Source: Shewanella japonica (GTDB taxonomy: Bacteria; Pseudomonadota; Gammaproteobacteria; Enterobacterales; Shewanellaceae). From it: a DNA stretch of 64,000 nt. Of this stretch, positions 17,954 through 28,630 are shown piece by piece. The translations under genes were made by a program, and so were the position numbers. The stretch's first letter is position 1. Each line of letters starts with the position of its first letter. The stretch spans positions 1,843,001 to 1,907,000 of the forward strand of contig NZ_CP020472.1 in NCBI RefSeq assembly GCF_002075795.1, given 5' to 3'. Below the pieces are notes generated by a model. It was given only the letters and a program-made list of their open reading frames with translations. It was not told the origin of the DNA and did not search any database.

Positions 17954-19624
17954 ATGAGTCAAGTGGACAACGAAGTACGTCCAAGTAACTTCATTCGTAA
18001 TATCATTGATGAAGACTTAAAAAGCGGAAAGCACGATAGCGTGCATACACGTTTCCCGCCGGAGCCAAATGGTTTTTTACATATTGGTCACGCAAAGTCT
18101 ATTTGTTTAAATTTTGGTATTGCAAAAGATTATCAGGGTCAATGTAATTTGCGCTTTGATGATACGAACCCAGAAAAAGAAGATATCGACTACGTTCACT
18201 CAATTCAGGATGACGTACGCTGGTTAGGGTTCGATTGGGCGGGTGAAATTCGTTATTCATCTAACTATTTTGATCAACTTCATCAATATGCGTTGGAGTT
18301 AATTAATAAAGGGCTTGCCTATGTGTGTTTTTTGAATGCAGAAGAAACACGTGAGTACCGTGGTACGTTGAAAGAGCCGGGTAAAAATAGTCCTTACCGT
18401 GATACCAGTGTTGAAGAAAACTTAGCGCTGTTTGAAAAAATGCGCTTAGGTGAATTCAAAGAAGGTGAGTGCGCTTTACGTGCTAAAATCGATATGGCTT
18501 CACCATTTATGTGTATGCGTGATCCCGTTATCTATCGGATCCGTTTTGCACATCATCATCAAACTGCTGACAAATGGTGCATTTATCCAATGTACGATTT
18601 TACGCATTGTATCTCAGATGCTATCGAAAATATCACTCACTCTTTATGTACATTAGAGTTTCAAGATAACCGACGTCTATATGATTGGGTATTAGATCAT
18701 TTAGATGATTTCAATCAACCAAACCGCACGCGTCAATATGAATTTTCAAGACTAAACCTTGAATATACCTTGATGTCGAAGCGTAAATTAAATGACTTGG
18801 TTGAAAGAAACTTAGTGAATGGTTGGGATGACCCTAGAATGCCAACGATTGCTGGACTTCGTCGTCGTGGCTATACTCCTGCATCTATTCGTGAGTTTTG
18901 TCAGCGTATTGGCGTAACAAAACAAGAAAACTTGATTGAAGGTGGGGTGCTTGATGCCTGTATTCGTGAAGAGTTAAATGAGCATGCACCACGAGCAATG
19001 GCTGTATTAAAGCCAATTAAAGTGATAATTGAAAATTATCCTTCGGATTCACCAGAAACAATCAATGCCCCTATGCACCCGAATAAGCCTGAGATGGGTA
19101 CTCGTGAATTGGCATTTGGTAAAGAATTGTTTATTGATGCTGAAGATTTCCGTGAGTCTGCAAATAAGCATTTCAAGCGTTTAGTGTTAGGTAAGGAAGT
19201 TCGTTTACGTAACGCTTATGTGATTAAAGCTGAACGTTTCGATCAAGATGAAGACGGTAATGTGACTACTGTTTACTGTACTTACGACAATGAGACATTA
19301 GGTAAAAATCCTAGCGATGGTCGTAAAGTAAAAGGCGTGATTCATTGGGTTGAAGCTTCAACGGCTAAGCAAGCAGAGTTCCGTCTTTACAATAGATTAT
19401 TTACTGAAGCAACGCCTGCAGCATTTGATACTGTAGATGAGGTGATTAACCCTGAATCTTTAGTTGTCGTAAATGGTGTTGTTGAAGCAGGTCTTGTCAA
19501 TGCTGAAGTTGAGAAGGCTTATCAATTTGAGCGAGAAGGTTACTTCTGTGCAGATAACAAAGATTCAACAGCTGAGCATTTAGTTTTCAATTTAACAGTG
19601 CCTTTACGTGACTCTTTTGCATAA
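17954..19624 (+). CDS. glnS: glutaminyl-tRNA synthetase
   Basis: GlnRS is a class I synthetase that charges tRNA-Gln; this one has 556 residues, the normal bacterial length. The HIGH-type motif is in [15 protein letters not shown] (about residues 35-49) and the KMSKS-type motif is LMSKRKL (about 275). The C-terminal anticodon-binding beta-barrels are present ([23 protein letters not shown]). AGAGGAACTCT precedes the ATG. It stands alone, closed by a terminator shared with the convergent Bax-like gene. Confidence 0.98.
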   Translation: MSQVDNEVRPSNFIRNIIDEDLKSGKHDSVHTRFPPEPNGFLHIGHAKSICLNFGIAKDYQGQCNLRFDDTNPEKEDIDYVHSIQDDVRWLGFDWAGEIRYSSNYFDQLHQYALELINKGLAYVCFLNAEETREYRGTLKEPGKNSPYRDTSVEENLALFEKMRLGEFKEGECALRAKIDMASPFMCMRDPVIYRIRFAHHHQTADKWCIYPMYDFTHCISDAIENITHSLCTLEFQDNRRLYDWVLDHLDDFNQPNRTRQYEFSRLNLEYTLMSKRKLNDLVERNLVNGWDDPRMPTIAGLRRRGYTPASIREFCQRIGVTKQENLIEGGVLDACIREELNEHAPRAMAVLKPIKVIIENYPSDSPETINAPMHPNKPEMGTRELAFGKELFIDAEDFRESANKHFKRLVLGKEVRLRNAYVIKAERFDQDEDGNVTTVYCTYDNETLGKNPSDGRKVKGVIHWVEASTAKQAEFRLYNRLFTEATPAAFDTVDEVINPESLVVVNGVVEAGLVNAEVEKAYQFEREGYFCADNKDSTAEHLVFNLTVPLRDSFA

Positions 19625-19651
19625 ATTATAAAATGACATGTTGTCATATTT

Positions 19652-19681
19652 AAAAGCCAAGGTGTTGACCTTGGCTTTTTT
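19652..19681. terminator. intrinsic terminator between glnS and Bax-like gene
   Basis: AAAAGCCAAGG and CCTTGGCTTTT pair around TGTTGA. The T-run favours the + strand (glnS), but four A on the other side may also allow it to serve the convergent minus-strand gene. Confidence 0.93.
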
Positions 19682-19712
19682 GTTTTTACTCGTTAATTAA
19701 ATCCAAAGGGTA

Positions 19713-20726
19713 TTATTGATTGGATGAAATCAAGTGTAATGGTCTGTCATTGCTCAAGTAGGCTTCATCAACTTGATCTAATTTATTATAACGAATCATC
19801 TGCTGTATGCCGTCAATGTAAGCTTGCCCGCGTTCTGAATATTTATCTAGCGTAGAAGCCAATTGTATTCCCGTAATAGGTTGGTCATCGGCTCTTAAAT
19901 CTCGTCTAAGCTCTCTAAGCTTAATATAGGCTGCGTTAGTGTTAATATTTAGCATATATCCTTCTACAGAAGCTTGCGGTGTATCAAACCTTGCTAGACC
20001 ATAGTTTCCTAACTCTTTTCGTTGCTGCTTAGGGATCATTCCGTTACCACTAAAATCCCACTGTCCGAAAAAGGCATTACCTTCAACGGTAAACCGGGAT
20101 GTTGCCCAACCACTTTCTTCTGCAGCTTGAGCTAATACAAGCGATGGCGGCATGATATCGACGCGCTTTAATAATTGCTGTCTTTGTTCTTCTGTTAGTG
20201 CACTGTCTTGGTCAGTGATTACTTTATATTTAACTGCGATATCGATGAGTGATTTATCATCAAGTGAAGCTTGTTCGACAGTTTGTCGTTCGTTAAGAAT
20301 GTTCTCATTACTGATTAAAATCAGTGGCGCCATTAATCTGAAAAATACCATCTTTTTCATCTGCACTGGAATTTCATTGGACGTTTGCTGCCACTTCTCA
20401 CTGACTCGCTCAAAGGTTAGGCGAGGGACTTCTCGTACACCCGCTTTCCAGCTTTCGGTATTGTAATTAAGTGAGTCAAAGAGGCTAATCAGTTCATCTA
20501 ATGAATTTAAGCTAATGTCTTTGGCTGATTGATGTGATTTTGATTGCACCGATTTTGATTGAACCGATGTCGTTTCAGCAACAGGTTTTGAATTTGAAGC
20601 CGTTGGCTTAATTTCAGACTGAACCTTTCCTTCATCGGTTGAGGATTTTACCCAATAATTAATGGCGAAAAGTCCAAACAACAACAGTGCGACAAACAGA
20701 ATTTTTTGGTAAGTATTTTTAGTCAT
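19713..20726 (-). CDS. Bax-like membrane-anchored glucosaminidase-domain protein
   Basis: This protein of 337 residues has an N-terminal membrane anchor (about residues 10-25), a low-complexity Ser/Lys/Gln linker with repeated VQSKS, and a C-terminal glucosaminidase domain related to E. coli Bax. Conserved blocks are PPSLVLAQAAEESGWATSRF with the catalytic-type Glu, then NAFFGQWDF and SVEGYMLNINTN. It likely cleaves N-acetylglucosaminyl bonds in peptidoglycan from the periplasmic face of the inner membrane. It is convergent with glnS and separate from the gene upstream of it. Confidence 0.88.
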   Translation of the reverse strand: MTKNTYQKILFVALLLFGLFAINYWVKSSTDEGKVQSEIKPTASNSKPVAETTSVQSKSVQSKSHQSAKDISLNSLDELISLFDSLNYNTESWKAGVREVPRLTFERVSEKWQQTSNEIPVQMKKMVFFRLMAPLILISNENILNERQTVEQASLDDKSLIDIAVKYKVITDQDSALTEEQRQQLLKRVDIMPPSLVLAQAAEESGWATSRFTVEGNAFFGQWDFSGNGMIPKQQRKELGNYGLARFDTPQASVEGYMLNINTNAAYIKLRELRRDLRADDQPITGIQLASTLDKYSERGQAYIDGIQQMIRYNKLDQVDEAYLSNDRPLHLISSNQ

Positions 20727-20840
20727 GTGTTCCCTTAACGATACGGCTTATTGTGCCGCTATAGATAAAAATTGATCGTCTATTACATGGCAATTAAGAG
20801 CGACGCATTCTCAAGCGAATAAACTAATGTTTTATCCACA

Positions 20841-20868
20841 CAATAAAAAAGGCGCCAATGCGCCTTTA
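20841..20868 (-). terminator. intrinsic terminator of Yip1-family gene
   Basis: Read on the minus strand, AAAGGCGC and GGCGCCTTT pair imperfectly around ATT and are followed by a T-run (plus-strand A-run at 20845-20850). Confidence 0.85.
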
Positions 20869-20886
20869 ATTATAGTCGATTTGTGA

Positions 20887-21483
20887 CTATTGCATCATTG
20901 GGCCGAAACCCATGCTCCAAAGAATAACACTACTACCCATTAGACCAACTAATAATACCAAGCCCGCAGTCACTACTGAGCTTGCGTAAATAAAGCCTTT
21001 TTCTTCCGGGATATTCATTATGATCGGGACTCCGGCATATAGCAGATAAACAGAGTAAGCTAAGCCTGCTAAGCCAACGAGCATAATAAACCATAGCACT
21101 GGATAAAGTACTGAAATACCTACCATAAATAAAGGTGTCGCAGTGTAGGCGGCCAGCTCCAACGCTTGAGTAAAGGTTGGCGTGGCATCGAATGTTTTTG
21201 CCATCCAATAAGATAGGTAGGCAAGTGCAAGCACGCCACCTATTAAGCCAAAATACATACCGACAGACATGAACATTGCGCTTTGCGGTGTTAAAAATAA
21301 AGGTTCACCATTAGCTGGATGCCAGCCAATGTAGGCAGTAGCAATATAGCTACATACAGAAGGAATTAAAGCGATAAGTAAAATATGACTTAGACTGCTT
21401 TTTACAGCTTCGTGATTGCGTTCAATTGTCTTCCACTCTTCCTTTGGATGAGTGTATAGCCCCATTAAGTGATTTAATATCAT
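20887..21483 (-). CDS. Yip1-family inner-membrane protein
   Basis: This is a multi-spanning membrane protein of 198 residues of the YIP1/DUF1282 type. It starts with a conserved short cytoplasmic segment (MGLYTHPKEEWKTIE) and has about five hydrophobic helices, at roughly 32-52, 68-92, 108-140, 140-152 and 165-195. Family members are common in proteobacteria and their function is not known. AGGATAA precedes the ATG. It is monocistronic with its own terminator and divergent from miaE. Confidence 0.85.
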   Translation of the reverse strand: MILNHLMGLYTHPKEEWKTIERNHEAVKSSLSHILLIALIPSVCSYIATAYIGWHPANGEPLFLTPQSAMFMSVGMYFGLIGGVLALAYLSYWMAKTFDATPTFTQALELAAYTATPLFMVGISVLYPVLWFIMLVGLAGLAYSVYLLYAGVPIIMNIPEEKGFIYASSVVTAGLVLLVGLMGSSVILWSMGFGPMMQ

Positions 21484-21819
21484 TGTTATTATCCTTGTTT
21501 AGCATTCATACATAGCTCGCCAAACTTCAGACGAACTGATCATAGCCCCATATATCAATCGCCTTAATCAGTCCCACACATACCAGCTTAAATGACTCTG
21601 CTTTTTGAGTGATTTAAGCCAATAATAACTTCATCCCTATAGAAGTTTATCCATTAAAGGCAATCGAAATACAACTTTAGCAACTATTGTTACGAAGATG
21701 TATAGACTATTTATTGAACATAAGCATCCATTCGTCAAGCTCTAATACGCTTTTATCTGTAGAAATCTTGTTATTACAGGTAAAATAGCTGCAAATCCAG
21801 TCGACTACTTAAATCATTC
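21484..21819. other. divergent intergenic region, Yip1-like gene / miaE
   Basis: This 336-base region carries no convincing gene and must hold both divergent promoters. The only clear structure is an imperfect 12-bp inverted repeat at 21587-21618 (CTTAAATGACTC and GAGTGATTTAAG, one mismatch, 8-base loop), without a T-run. Confidence 0.45.
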
Positions 21820-22587
21820 ATGCAGCAATTACTTGAGCCAATTACGGCGTTTTTAAAATGTGAGACACCACAGTCATGGGTAGATGAAGCCAAAAAGCCT
21901 GAAAACTTGTCTTTGCTTTTAAGAGACCACTTACTATGTGAATTAAAAGCCGCTCAAAGTGCTATGTTTTTAATTCGCAAATACGCCGTAGATAAAGACA
22001 GCGCAACCCAGCTTAGTGCGTGGGTCAAGCCTTATGAAGAATTTGCTTATAAAAAGCAAGGGTCCTTAGAGACACTTAAAGGTAAAAGTAATATTTCAAA
22101 GCAAGTTACGGTCAGATCTGATTGTGATTATGGCCAAGATTTAGTGGATAAAATGGTGCTGCTGATTAAGGAGGAATTACATCACTTCTATCAAGTGTTA
22201 GAACTCATGGATGCGAAAAATATTCCTTATGAATTATTAGAAGCGGGGCGATATGCGAAAGGAATGATGAAGCATGTGAAAACTTTTGAACCTGACGCGC
22301 TCGTTGATAAATTAATCATAGGGGCATTTATTGAAGCGCGTTCTTGCGAACGTTTCGCTAAAATCGCCCCCTATTTAGATGCAGATTTGGAAAGGTTTTA
22401 TATTTCTTTGTTACGTTCAGAAGCCCGTCATTATCAGGACTATTTATCTTTAGCGCAAACTATAAGTAAAACTGATATCAATGAACGAGTAGCATATTTT
22501 GCAAATGTTGAAGCAGAGCTTATTCAATCGAATGATGAAGACTTCAAGTTTCATAGTGGTGTACCACATAATCTAGTCTCGAATTAA
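21820..22587 (+). CDS. miaE: tRNA-(ms2io6A37) hydroxylase MiaE
   Basis: MiaE is a diiron mono-oxygenase that hydroxylates the isopentenyl group of ms2i6A37 in tRNA using O2. The 255-residue protein matches in length and sequence. The ferritin-like helical core shows the metal-ligand motifs LLCELKAAQ, IKEELHHF, FIEARSCERF and SEARHYQDY. It is monocistronic and faces lpxH convergently with no obvious terminator between them. The start at 21820 gives the expected MQQLLEPI N-terminus. Confidence 0.95.
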   Translation: MQQLLEPITAFLKCETPQSWVDEAKKPENLSLLLRDHLLCELKAAQSAMFLIRKYAVDKDSATQLSAWVKPYEEFAYKKQGSLETLKGKSNISKQVTVRSDCDYGQDLVDKMVLLIKEELHHFYQVLELMDAKNIPYELLEAGRYAKGMMKHVKTFEPDALVDKLIIGAFIEARSCERFAKIAPYLDADLERFYISLLRSEARHYQDYLSLAQTISKTDINERVAYFANVEAELIQSNDEDFKFHSGVPHNLVSN

Positions 22588-22637
22588 CGCATTAATCTTA
22601 AATATCTTGAATTGAGCCGAATTAAGGCCTGCATTGA

Positions 22638-23360
22638 CTATCTCTGAGTTGTAAAAGGCAGTTGTTGTAACATCGCACTGTCTTTTTTTATGATAAGAAT
22701 ACTGCCTTGTTCGTACCAGTCGCCGACGACGATACGCTGTTTATGATTGCCGAGTTCATGAATTGCAGGTCTGTGAGTATGGCCGTGGATCATCCGAGTT
22801 GTATTGGTTCTAGTCAATAATTCACTAACCGCTGATGGTTCAACATCCATAATCTCATAGGTTTTTTGTTGGTTACTGTTTTGACTTTTTTGTCTTATAT
22901 TTGCAGCAATTTTTTGTCTAGTCGATTTAGGAAGGTGACGATAAATCCACTTTACGATAGTAGAATTACGAAAGCGTCGAAAACGTTGATAAGCTTTGTC
23001 TAATGTACATAGACTATCGCCGTGAAGAACCACGGTTTGAATACCATATAAATTAAGTATGTTAATTTCTGGCAATAAAATCATCCCAGAGCGACTGGCA
23101 AATTCATTACCTATCATAAAGTCACGATTGCCATGGATGAAGTAAACAGGCAGTTTGGTTGAGACTGATTTAATATGTGTTGCTATTTCATCGGTATACG
23201 GCTCAGCAATATCATCACTGGTCCATACTTCAAATAAATCACCGATAATATATAAAGCTTCAACCTCAGAAAGGTCTGAGTTGAGATATTCAATGAAGGC
23301 TTTGGAAATATCAGGACGATCTGCACTTAAATGCAAATCGCCCATAAATACAGTATGCAC
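22638..23360 (-). CDS. lpxH: UDP-2,3-diacylglucosamine diphosphatase
   Basis: LpxH cleaves UDP-2,3-diacylglucosamine to lipid X in lipid A synthesis at the inner membrane face. The 240-residue calcineurin-like phosphoesterase shows the metal-binding motifs GDLHL (8-12), GDLFE, GNRDF, HGDSLC and the final HGHTHRP. It lies six bases after ppiB on the same strand, so the two form an operon, an arrangement also found in E. coli. Confidence 0.96.
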   Translation of the reverse strand: MHTVFMGDLHLSADRPDISKAFIEYLNSDLSEVEALYIIGDLFEVWTSDDIAEPYTDEIATHIKSVSTKLPVYFIHGNRDFMIGNEFASRSGMILLPEINILNLYGIQTVVLHGDSLCTLDKAYQRFRRFRNSTIVKWIYRHLPKSTRQKIAANIRQKSQNSNQQKTYEIMDVEPSAVSELLTRTNTTRMIHGHTHRPAIHELGNHKQRIVVGDWYEQGSILIIKKDSAMLQQLPFTTQR

Positions 23361-23366
23361 TCGCGT

Positions 23367-23861
23367 TTATTCAGCCACGCTTACACTGTTGATTACCACA
23401 GCTTCTAATGGCACGTCTTGATGCATGCCACGGTTACCAGTGCTGACACCTTTAATTTTTTCAACGATGTCTAAACCTTCAACAACTTCAGCAAACACAC
23501 AGTAACCCCAGCCTTGGCCTGTTTCTGCTTTGAAATCTAAGAAAGTGTTGTCACTGACGTTGATAAAGAATTGCGCTGTAGCAGAATGAGGATCTGAAGT
23601 ACGAGCCATAGCAAGAGTACCAATCTTGTTTGATAAACCATTATTCGCTTCGTTCTTAATCGCTGCTTTAGGAGTTTTCTGAACCATGTCTTCGGTAAAT
23701 CCACCGCCTTGAACCATGAAACCATCAATTACACGGTGAAAAATCGTCCCATCATAAAAACCATCTTTAACGTACTGCATGAAGTTTTCAGAAGTTAAAG
23801 GCGCTTTTTCTGTATTTAGTGCAACTTTAATGTCGCCCATATTGGTGTGTAAAGTGATCAT
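23367..23861 (-). CDS. ppiB: cytoplasmic cyclophilin PpiB
   Basis: This is a 164-residue cyclophilin-type peptidyl-prolyl isomerase with no signal peptide. Catalytic-site blocks are [17 protein letters not shown] (with the key Arg), [11 protein letters not shown] and [13 protein letters not shown]. It starts [15 protein letters not shown] as is usual for PpiB. It is the first gene of a ppiB-lpxH unit and is divergent from cysS. Confidence 0.97.
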   Translation of the reverse strand: MITLHTNMGDIKVALNTEKAPLTSENFMQYVKDGFYDGTIFHRVIDGFMVQGGGFTEDMVQKTPKAAIKNEANNGLSNKIGTLAMARTSDPHSATAQFFINVSDNTFLDFKAETGQGWGYCVFAEVVEGLDIVEKIKGVSTGNRGMHQDVPLEAVVINSVSVAE

Positions 23862-24003
23862 ATTAAAATACCTTGATAAAAATTGTTGCGGGATTCTAAC
23901 TTATCTAACGTGAGGCTTAAAGTGCAGTATTCAAAACAGTATTGCTCATGATAGACTTTATCCCAATTATATTGGTATCAAAACGAGTAAAAGAGAACCA
24001 TCG

Positions 24004-25386
24004 ATGTTGAAAATTTACAATAGTATGAGTCGTGATAAGCAAGAATTTAAGCCGATTAACCCTGGAAAAATTGACATGTATGTATGTGGTATCACCATCT
24101 ACGATTTATGTCATATTGGCCATGGTCGTACTTTTGTTTCTTTCGATATGATCGTTCGTTATTTACGTTACCGCGGCTACGAAGTGAATTACCTGCGTAA
24201 TATCACCGATGTTGATGACAAGATTATTAAGCGTGCCGCTGAAAACAATGAAAGTTGTGATTCGTTAACTGAGCGATTAATTGGTGAAATGCATAATGAT
24301 TTTGATGCATTGAACATGATGCGACCTGATTTTGAGCCAAGAGCAACGTTACATATCGAAGAAATCATCGAGATGGTTCAAAAGCTGATTGCTAAAGATC
24401 ATGCTTACATATCTGAAAGTGGCGATGTGCTATTTAGCGTTTCTTCATTTCCTGAGTATGGACGTTTATCTGGTCAAAATCTTGAGCAATTACAAGCTGG
24501 CGCACGAGTAGAAGTTGAAGATACAAAGCGTGATCCTATGGATTTCGTATTGTGGAAAATGTCAAAGCCTGGTGAGCCAACTTGGGAGTCGCCATGGGGA
24601 CCAGGTCGTCCTGGATGGCATATCGAATGTTCTGCGATGAACAGTAAGCATTTAGGCGAGCATTTTGACATCCATGGCGGTGGCAGTGACTTGCAGTTCC
24701 CACACCATGAAAATGAGATTGCTCAGTCTTGCTGTGCCCACGGTTCACAATACGTGAATTACTGGATGCATACTGGCATGGTCATGGTTGATAAAGAAAA
24801 AATGTCCAAGTCATTAGGTAATTTTTTCACTATTCGTGATGTATTAGCCCATTATGATCCTGAAACAGTACGTTATTTCTTATTGTCAGGTCATTACCGC
24901 AGTCAATTGAACTATTCAGAAGACAATTTAAAACAAGCTAAATCGGCTCTTGAACGTATTTATACTTCACTTAAAGGGCTTGACCTTACGGTTGAGGCTG
25001 CACCAGCTACAGAATTTATTAATAAATTTATAGTCGCAATGGACGATGACTTTAATACACCAGAAGCTTACTCTGTAATTTTTGATATGGTGCGTGAAAT
25101 TAACCGCTTGAAATTGGTGGATATGGCTCAGGCAAGTGCATTGGGTGTGAGTCTTAAGTCACTGACAGATGTATTGGGTATTATCAACCGTGATGTTGAT
25201 GCATTCTTCCAAGGAGACGGTAGCGATGATGAAGTGGCAGAGATAGAAGCGCTGATAGTTGAGCGTAATCGTGCCCGTGCAGAGAAAGACTGGCCAGCTG
25301 CTGACGCAGCTCGCGATAGACTAAATGCATTAAACGTCGTACTTGAAGACGGTGAAGAAGGCACAACTTGGCGAAAGAAGTCGTAG
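24004..25386 (+). CDS. cysS: cysteinyl-tRNA synthetase
   Basis: CysRS is a class I synthetase, here 460 residues. The first zinc Cys and HIGH motif are in [17 protein letters not shown] (about residues 27-43). Further zinc ligands are in WHIECSAM and [18 protein letters not shown] is intact in [11 protein letters not shown] (about 267-277). The C-terminal helical domain ends at GTTWRKKS as in E. coli. It is divergent from ppiB and closed by a bidirectional terminator shared with folD. Confidence 0.98.
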   Translation: MLKIYNSMSRDKQEFKPINPGKIDMYVCGITIYDLCHIGHGRTFVSFDMIVRYLRYRGYEVNYLRNITDVDDKIIKRAAENNESCDSLTERLIGEMHNDFDALNMMRPDFEPRATLHIEEIIEMVQKLIAKDHAYISESGDVLFSVSSFPEYGRLSGQNLEQLQAGARVEVEDTKRDPMDFVLWKMSKPGEPTWESPWGPGRPGWHIECSAMNSKHLGEHFDIHGGGSDLQFPHHENEIAQSCCAHGSQYVNYWMHTGMVMVDKEKMSKSLGNFFTIRDVLAHYDPETVRYFLLSGHYRSQLNYSEDNLKQAKSALERIYTSLKGLDLTVEAAPATEFINKFIVAMDDDFNTPEAYSVIFDMVREINRLKLVDMAQASALGVSLKSLTDVLGIINRDVDAFFQGDGSDDEVAEIEALIVERNRARAEKDWPAADAARDRLNALNVVLEDGEEGTTWRKKS

Positions 25387-25401
25387 TTAAGTCCTTGTGA
25401 T

Positions 25402-25434
25402 AAAAAAGCCTGCTATTTTTAGCAGGCTTTTTTG
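25402..25434. terminator. bidirectional terminator between cysS and folD
   Basis: AAAAAAGCCTGCTA and TAGCAGGCTTTTTT pair around a short loop. T-runs are present for both strands, so it can end the convergent cysS and folD transcripts. Confidence 0.95.
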
Positions 25435-25506
25435 TTTATAGGCTTATTATCAGTAGGCTTTGAGTCAAAACAAAACAAAGCAAGCATAATTATTAAGCAT
25501 TTACAG

Positions 25507-26361
25507 TTAATCGTGGTACTGCTCGGCAGCATATAGCGTATTTTCTAGTAAACTTGCGATTGTCATTGGGCCAACACCACCAGGTACCGGTGTAATGAAC
25601 GCGGCTTTTTCTGCTGCAATATCAAACTCAACGTCACCAACTAAACGACCATCTTCAAGTCGGTTAATCCCAACATCAATAACTATTGCACCAGGCTTAA
25701 TCCACTCTCCTGGAATAAAGCCTGGCTTTCCTACAGCGACAACTAGTAAATCAGCTTGACGTACTTTTTGTTCTAAATTTTTTGTAAAACGATGACAAGT
25801 TGTTGTAGTGCAACCCGCTAGGAGTAATTCAAGTGTCATAGGACGGCCAACAATGTTTGAAGCGCCAACAATGGTTGCATCCAAGCCATAGGTATCTACG
25901 CCCGTAGATTTTATTAAGGTAATGATGCCTTTTGGCGTACATGAACGTAATACAGGAATACGTTGTGCTAAGCGGCCAACATTATAAGGGTGAAACCCAT
26001 CAACATCTTTATCAGGTCTGATACGCTCAATCACTTTTGAATCTTCAATATGAGCGGGTAAGGGAAGTTGTACCAAAATTCCATCAATCTTAGGATCTTC
26101 ATTACATTGATCGATTAAGGCTAATAGTTCAGCTTCAGTTGTACTGGTTTCAAGGTCATATGAGTAAGATTCGAAGCCAACTTCTTCACAAGCGCGGCGT
26201 TTACTACCTACATAAACTTGAGACGCTGCATCAGCGCCGACTAGGATAACCGCGAGGCCCGGAATACGCTTGCCAGCAGTTTTGCGTTCCAGCACTTTTT
26301 CTTTTAACGTGCTACGAATAGATTGTGCGATCGCTTTGCCATCAATATTTTGGGCAGTCAT
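25507..26361 (-). CDS. folD: methylene-THF dehydrogenase / methenyl-THF cyclohydrolase
   Basis: FolD is a bifunctional folate enzyme that interconverts 5,10-methylene- and 10-formyl-tetrahydrofolate with NADP. The 284-residue protein has the catalytic Lys motif [23 protein letters not shown], the nucleotide-binding [10 protein letters not shown] and the C-terminal [12 protein letters not shown]. All key elements are intact. AGGAAA lies upstream of the ATG. It is a single gene on the minus strand. Confidence 0.98.
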   Translation of the reverse strand: MTAQNIDGKAIAQSIRSTLKEKVLERKTAGKRIPGLAVILVGADAASQVYVGSKRRACEEVGFESYSYDLETSTTEAELLALIDQCNEDPKIDGILVQLPLPAHIEDSKVIERIRPDKDVDGFHPYNVGRLAQRIPVLRSCTPKGIITLIKSTGVDTYGLDATIVGASNIVGRPMTLELLLAGCTTTTCHRFTKNLEQKVRQADLLVVAVGKPGFIPGEWIKPGAIVIDVGINRLEDGRLVGDVEFDIAAEKAAFITPVPGGVGPMTIASLLENTLYAAEQYHD

Positions 26362-26525
26362 GGGGGTATAGTTTCCTTTATATGGCGCGATGATATATGA
26401 ATTTTAACGAGGCGTATTCTATCAGTCAGCCATAGTTCTGTCATGATTATTGACTTAGTGATTTATTGAAAACAGAATTTTTTGTGTGTAAAAACAGCAG
26501 CTGAACAAGTTTGTAAAAAAAATCG

Positions 26526-26554
26526 TTGACGATAGTAAAGTGACTCGTTAATAT
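26526..26554 (+). promoter_or_regulatory. near-consensus sigma-70 promoter of tRNA operon
   Basis: TTGACG (26526-26531) and TAATAT (26549-26554) are 17 bases apart. A GC-rich discriminator (GCGCTCCG) follows at once, typical of stringently controlled stable-RNA promoters. It lies about 60 bases before tRNA-Pro. Confidence 0.88.
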
Positions 26555-26616
26555 GCGCTCCGTTCTCGCAGTTAAGGCATTAAGTTAATGCATAAACCTT
26601 GATTCGCAAGACTTCT

Positions 26617-26693
26617 CGGTGATTAGCGCAGCCCGGTAGCGCATCTGCTTTGGGAGCAGAGGGTCAGAGGTTCGAATCCTCTATCACCGACCA
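26617..26693 (+). tRNA. tRNA-Pro (anticodon TGG)
   Basis: The cloverleaf is complete at 77 bases with encoded CCA. The acceptor arm is CGGTGAT with ATCACCG, the anticodon stem is TCTGC/GCAGA around TTTGGGA, and the T arm is AGAGG TTCGAAT CCTCT. It is the first gene of the tRNA operon and closely matches E. coli proM. Confidence 0.97.
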
Positions 26694-26804
26694 AATTTCT
26701 ATTTGTAAAGTTAACGCTTTATGAATAAGCTGGGAAAGTTAAACTGAAAACCAAATCAGTTTACTAATTATCTAGCAGGTATACAGAATAAGTATGTAAG
26801 CCAA

Positions 26805-26881
<77 letters not shown>

Positions 26882-26888
26882 AATTATG

Positions 26889-26964
26889 GTGATTGTAGCT
26901 CAGTTGGTAGAGCCCCGGATTGTGATTCCGGTTGTCGTGGGTTCGAGCCCCATCAGTCACCCCA
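26889..26964 (+). tRNA. tRNA-His (anticodon GTG)
   Basis: The cloverleaf is complete with encoded CCA. The acceptor arm is GTGATTG with CAGTCAC, and the anticodon loop TTGTGAT contains GTG. A G at 26888 is the extra G-1 characteristic of tRNA-His, facing discriminator C. It lies seven bases after tRNA-Arg and is the last gene before the terminator. Confidence 0.97.
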
Positions 26965-26995
26965 AATTCTGCATTAAAATTGCACGATTGTAGAG

Positions 26996-27021
26996 AAAGC
27001 GACCTTAGGTCGCTTTTTTTA
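26996..27021 (+). terminator. intrinsic terminator of tRNA operon
   Basis: AAAGCGACC and GGTCGCTTT pair around TTA, followed by a T-run. Confidence 0.95.
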
Positions 27022-27055
27022 TGTCTAAAATCCCCATATAACCGCATTTTCAGGC

Positions 27056-27084
27056 TCGACTCTATTGTAATCGGTCGCTATAAT
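27056..27084 (+). promoter_or_regulatory. probable sigma-70 promoter of tig
   Basis: A perfect -10 TATAAT (27079-27084) lies 17 bases after TCGACT (4 of 6 to TTGACA). The implied leader before the trigger factor start is about 155 bases. Confidence 0.65.
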
Positions 27085-27248
27085 GTCGCGTCTTGATAAA
27101 TATCTAATACGAATTACTACAGGTAATAGCGCTGAAAAGCTGCTGTATCATGCTTTTATTAGTAAACATTAATAATCAAGAAACGAATATTTAATAGTTG
27201 AGCTTTCGACTATTACAAAGGACGTCAGACATATTTCGAGGTAAAACA

Positions 27249-28553
27249 ATGCAAGTTTCTGTTGAAACAACTCAAGGCCTAGAACGTCGCCTAACAATTT
27301 CTGTTCCTGCTGAACAAATTGAGAAATTAGTTAAAGACAATTTAATACGTGAAGCGAAGCGTGCAAAGATTTCTGGTTTCCGTCCAGGTAAAGTACCAGT
27401 TTCTGTCATCAAGCAACGCTACGGCGCTGCAATTCGTCAAGATGTCACTGGTGAAGTTATGCAACGCAACTTTATCGAAGCTATCATGGCTGAAAAGTTA
27501 AACCCAGCAGGCGCGCCAGTTTTTGCTCCAGGTAAAACTGAAGGCGAAAACTTTGAGTTCGTTGCAACGTTTGAAATCTACCCAGAAGTAACATTAACGG
27601 GTCTAGACGCAATTGAAGTTGAACAACCACAAGCTGAAGTTAATGACGCTGACGTTGACACTATGATTGAAACACTTCGCAAGCAACACGCTACATTTGC
27701 TGTAGTTGAAACTGCTGCAGAAGAAGGCAATAAAGTTAAAATGAACTTTGTTGGTTCTGTTGATGGTGAAGAGTTTGAAGGCGGAAAAGCTGACGACTTC
27801 GAATTAGAACTTGGTAGCAACCGTATGATCCCTGGTTTCGAAACTGGTGTTATCGGTCATAAAGCAGGTGATGAATTCGAAATCGAAGTGACTTTCCCTG
27901 AAGACTACCATGCTGAAAACTTAAAAGGTAAAGCGGCTAAGTTCGTTATTACACTTACTGAAGTTCAGTCTGCAGAATTACCAGAAGTTAACGATGAATT
28001 CGCTTCTTTATTCGGTATCGCTGAAGGTGGTTTAGACGCACTTAAAGCTGAAATCCGTAAAAACATGACTCGTGAACTTGAGCAAGCGCTAAAAGCAAAT
28101 GTGAAAGAGCAAGTTATCGAAGGCTTATTATCAGCTAACGAAATCACTATCCCTAAAGCACTAGTAGACGGTGAAGTTAACGTTCTTCGTCAACAAGCTA
28201 TGCAACGCTTTGGTGGCCAAACTGAGAACATGCCTGAGCTTCCTGCTGATTTATTCACAGAGCAAGCTGAGCGTCGCGTTAAAATTGGTTTACTTCTTGG
28301 CGAAGTTATCAAAACTAACGAGCTTCAAGCTGAAGACGAACGTGTTCAAGGTCTTATTGCTTCAATGGCTTCAGCTTATGAAGATCCAAGTGAAGTGGTT
28401 GAATACTACAATGGCAACAAAGAGCTTATGCAAAACATGCGCAACGTAGCGCTTGAAGAGCAAGCTGTTGAAGTTTTACTAAAATCTGCAAAAGTGACGA
28501 CTAAAGACGTCGAATTTGAAGAATTTATGAACAAGGCAACAGGTAAAGCGTAA
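27249..28553 (+). CDS. tig: trigger factor chaperone
   Basis: Trigger factor is the ribosome-bound chaperone and prolyl isomerase that meets nascent chains. The ATG at 27249 gives the conserved [17 protein letters not shown] start and follows GAGGT; an in-frame ATG at 27198 adds 17 non-conserved residues. The 434-residue protein has the ribosome-binding loop GFRPGKVP (about 43-50), a central FKBP domain ([19 protein letters not shown], about 155-240) and the long helical C-terminal arm domain. It is followed by clpP, clpX and lon in the usual order. Confidence 0.98.
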   Translation: MQVSVETTQGLERRLTISVPAEQIEKLVKDNLIREAKRAKISGFRPGKVPVSVIKQRYGAAIRQDVTGEVMQRNFIEAIMAEKLNPAGAPVFAPGKTEGENFEFVATFEIYPEVTLTGLDAIEVEQPQAEVNDADVDTMIETLRKQHATFAVVETAAEEGNKVKMNFVGSVDGEEFEGGKADDFELELGSNRMIPGFETGVIGHKAGDEFEIEVTFPEDYHAENLKGKAAKFVITLTEVQSAELPEVNDEFASLFGIAEGGLDALKAEIRKNMTRELEQALKANVKEQVIEGLLSANEITIPKALVDGEVNVLRQQAMQRFGGQTENMPELPADLFTEQAERRVKIGLLLGEVIKTNELQAEDERVQGLIASMASAYEDPSEVVEYYNGNKELMQNMRNVALEEQAVEVLLKSAKVTTKDVEFEEFMNKATGKA

Positions 28554-28559
28554 CCATCG

Positions 28560-28591
28560 CTTGACTTGATTGGCGGTTCGCCATTTATAAT
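28560..28591 (+). promoter_or_regulatory. possible heat-shock (sigma-32) promoter of clpP with overlapping TATAAT
   Basis: CTTGACT (28560-28566) is separated by 12 bases from CGCCATTTA (28579-28587), close to the sigma-32 pattern CTTGAAA-N-CCCCATTTA. A perfect sigma-70 -10 TATAAT overlaps at 28586-28591. Transcription would begin around 28598, inside the tig terminator hairpin. Confidence 0.5.
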
Positions 28592-28630
28592 GGCTCGTAT
28601 GAGGTTCCTCATACGAGCCATTTTTATTTT
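28589..28630 (+). terminator. strong terminator hairpin between tig and clpP
   Basis: AATGGCTCGTATGAGG and CCTCATACGAGCCATT form a perfect 16-bp stem (the shared centre is TTC) followed by TTTATTTT. It lies 36 bases after the tig stop and only about 14 bases before the clpP start codon. Confidence 0.93.

Noticed and set aside
20527..20575. Short direct repeat in the Bax-like gene (VQSKS units)
   Set aside because: It is a low-complexity linker inside a normal gene, not a mobile or CRISPR-type repeat.
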